DNA of 64,000 nucleotides from contig CM064870.1 of NCBI GenBank assembly GCA_032719365.1, positions 28,103,066 through 28,167,065 on the forward strand, read 5' to 3'. The translations under genes were made by a program, and so were the position numbers. This DNA comes from Prinsepia uniflora. Its lineage: Eukaryota > Streptophyta > Magnoliopsida > Rosales > Rosaceae. The notes below the pieces were generated by a model, which saw only the letters and a list, made by a program, of their open reading frames with translations, had not been told where the DNA came from and made no database searches. Position 1 is the first letter of the stretch. Each line of letters opens with the position of its first letter. Below are positions 62,205-64,000 of the stretch, piece by piece.

Positions 62205-64000
62205 TGTAATGACCCGTCTCAAAATTTCGGGATTTATTAAGATTGAATTTTGGATTAGCGAGGCTAATCGGGGATTAGTCGAGGATTGTCGGACGTTTAG
62301 GGTGAAATCACGATTCTGCCCATGGACGAGGGCAAAAAATCAATTTTTGACCTGGGAGGTCCAATGCACGAGAACCGAGGACCATTACGTAGATCGATTT
62401 GATATGAGTCCGTAGACAAGCGACACGTCAAAATCGAACATTCGACGAAAAAATTACGGGTCACAGAAGTTTCAGGGGTACTATTACACATTTTACGAGA
62501 CGAGTGACATTTGTCCCATGTGGGGCCCAGATATTTGTTTCAGGCCCAATGGATGAGTGACAAGTTGCTTCCTTCTCACACATACATGCGCCATCCATCT
62601 TCTTCATTTCTTCATTCGAACCCAAAATCCATACAACCCAAATTCTCCCCTCTCTTGCTGGATCGATTGAGGACCCTTGTGAGACTGAGAGTGAGGTTAA
62701 GGGTGAGATGGTGATGGCGAGGAGGTGGCAAGATCGTCGTGGACAGCGGAGGAAGGTAAACCCGAAAACCCATTTTCGAATTGAAATTCGATTTTCAGTT
62801 TTGAACATTGGGGGATGTTTCTAATGATTGGGTTGTGGTTTAGATGGTTGCACGAGTCACTGGGGAACATAATCGAGGGCTGAGGACGGTGGAGCAGCCC
62901 AGACAGGGAGCTGGAATTCTAGCCGGACTGTTCATCGTTCAACATGTGAGTTTTAGCCCGTGTTCCATGATTTCAATTGGGGAATTAGTTTCTAGGATTG
63001 AGACGATGAAAATGGAAGAAACGAGATCGATTTTGGTGGTCGGAGGTGGAAGAATGGACTGGGTTGTGTCCGTGGGTCTGCTTGACCTGGTTGTAGAGAA
63101 CCGGGTTGACCTAGACAGAGGACAGGGATGATGATGTCATCAATGACATCATCATGTTAGGTCTGACATGTCAGACTGACACGTGTTAGATGTCAGATGT
63201 CAATGATGACGTCACTGTTGGCGTCAACGATGACGTTAGCGTTGCTTTGCTGACGTTAGAGTTGACTTTTGACCAGCCACCTTTGATCTGCGTGTAGGGG
63301 AGTGTGAGCACGTATTTTGAGGTGGGCCTAGGACCATGTTAAAGGTTTTGACGATACGAATCCAATGGTGGTGGTTTCGAGTCGATCAGAGATTGTTAGG
63401 TTGGTCAAATTGAGGTTTAAAACCTAGGGAAGCGTCTCCGGGACACGTTGACTTTTCTGGGAATGTTGGGGTTCTTGATTAGGATTTTTCTAGGTTGGTA
63501 GTAACCTTTGAGTATATTTTGGACAGGTCCGGATGACCCGGAGAGTATGGATTAGCCCGGAGAGGCTTATGGCACGCGTAGCGAGGAATAGCATGGACGG
63601 TCTATGAGTGGACTTTGTTTTATGAATATGATGCATGCATAAATGTTTTATATGTGTTTATGAACACGTTTTGAGATGCCATGAGTACATGTGATTTAAA
63701 TATGAATTGTTTGGAATTTTCGGGAGAAAATGCGTTATTGCACGTAGTTTGAGATTTCTATTTTATATGATGTTTGGGCTTCGACCGAGTGTATTACGTG
63801 CTTGTGTTTCATGTCATTTTGAGGTTTCACGGAGAGGCGTAAAACCGAGGAATTGATTTACAGGTTTCAGGGATTTTACGGAGATGCGTGAAATTGATAT
63901 TCAGGCACGAGTCCCAATTGAACGACCTTGACTTGATTGAAGTCAAGGGTGATTTTAAAAGTATTTTGGAAATGAGAAATGGTATTCAGCTTTGGAAATA
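62205..64000 (+). mobile_element. Long LTR, plus strand, truncated by the window end
   Basis: It starts TGTAATGACCCGTCTC after TCCAA. Landmarks in order: half-decayed hairpin at 62551, donor-like GGAAG|GTAAAC near 62753, decayed palindrome array 63126-63250 (one TGACGTCA, one TGACATGTCA and several variants) and 'gatgcatgcataaatgtttt' near 63628. It is most like the E0 subfamily. Confidence 0.85.

Overview
The window is nuclear DNA from a flowering plant, probably a eudicot; the species cannot be fixed from sequence alone. Evidence: a two-exon Yippee-like gene with plant-type protein sequence, a Cassandra retrotransposon carrying a 5S rRNA-like block, a Mutator-like element with a captured epoxide hydrolase fragment, a hAT element with an 8-bp target duplication, and a deep nest of long-LTR retrotransposons primed by initiator tRNA-Met. 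There is no bacterial or organellar gene structure. Almost all of the short open frames are fortuitous frames inside LTRs.

Layout. 1-18989: an old long-LTR element (E0, plus strand) with a damaged left end. It is split by a complete 12.7-kb element (E1, 2092-14832, TSD TCTGT), whose 3' LTR is itself split by an antisense solo LTR (8677-11954, TSD TTAGT). 18990-36903: the 5' part of a Ty1/copia element on the minus strand (gag relic with zinc knuckle, PBS, one LTR). It contains an antisense solo LTR (19261-22023, TSD TAAAG), a third long-LTR element (E3, 22707-35736, TSD AATTA) holding two more antisense solo LTRs, and a Cassandra element (35956-36670, TSD CCTTA). 37008-37577: a decayed Yippee-like paralogue. 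39061-50421: an old solo LTR (TSD TACTT) split by a young complete element (E2, 39345-48990, TSD GTCAT). 50878-56318: a Mutator-like element with long inverted ends, containing an LTR fragment, a 0.3-kb-arm inverted repeat and an epoxide hydrolase pseudogene fragment. 57271-58905: the one intact gene, Yippee-like. 59921-60709: a hAT element. 62138-64000: LTR pieces running off the window.

The long-LTR elements form one superfamily: LTRs of 2.8-3.5 kb starting TGTAACGACCC and ending near GGGTCGTGTCA, with a 3.6-3.7 kb internal domain that lacks gag and pol. The only coding relic is a short NFEDEIL-stop tail just before the polypurine tract, which suggests derivation from a Ty3/gypsy chromovirus. 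They look like LARDs (large retrotransposon derivatives) mobilised in trans. Their LTRs share unusual architecture: a conserved short hairpin, paired TGACGT motifs beside W-boxes, a GC-rich block, arrays of short palindromes whose sequence differs by subfamily, and a possible intron. LTR pairs of E1 and E2 differ by only about 1% and 0.6% by eye, so activity is recent.

Host genes are few: an intact Yippee-like gene and a broken paralogue in the same orientation about 21 kb away, with the intervening space filled by transposons. This looks like a former tandem pair, one copy of which lost function.
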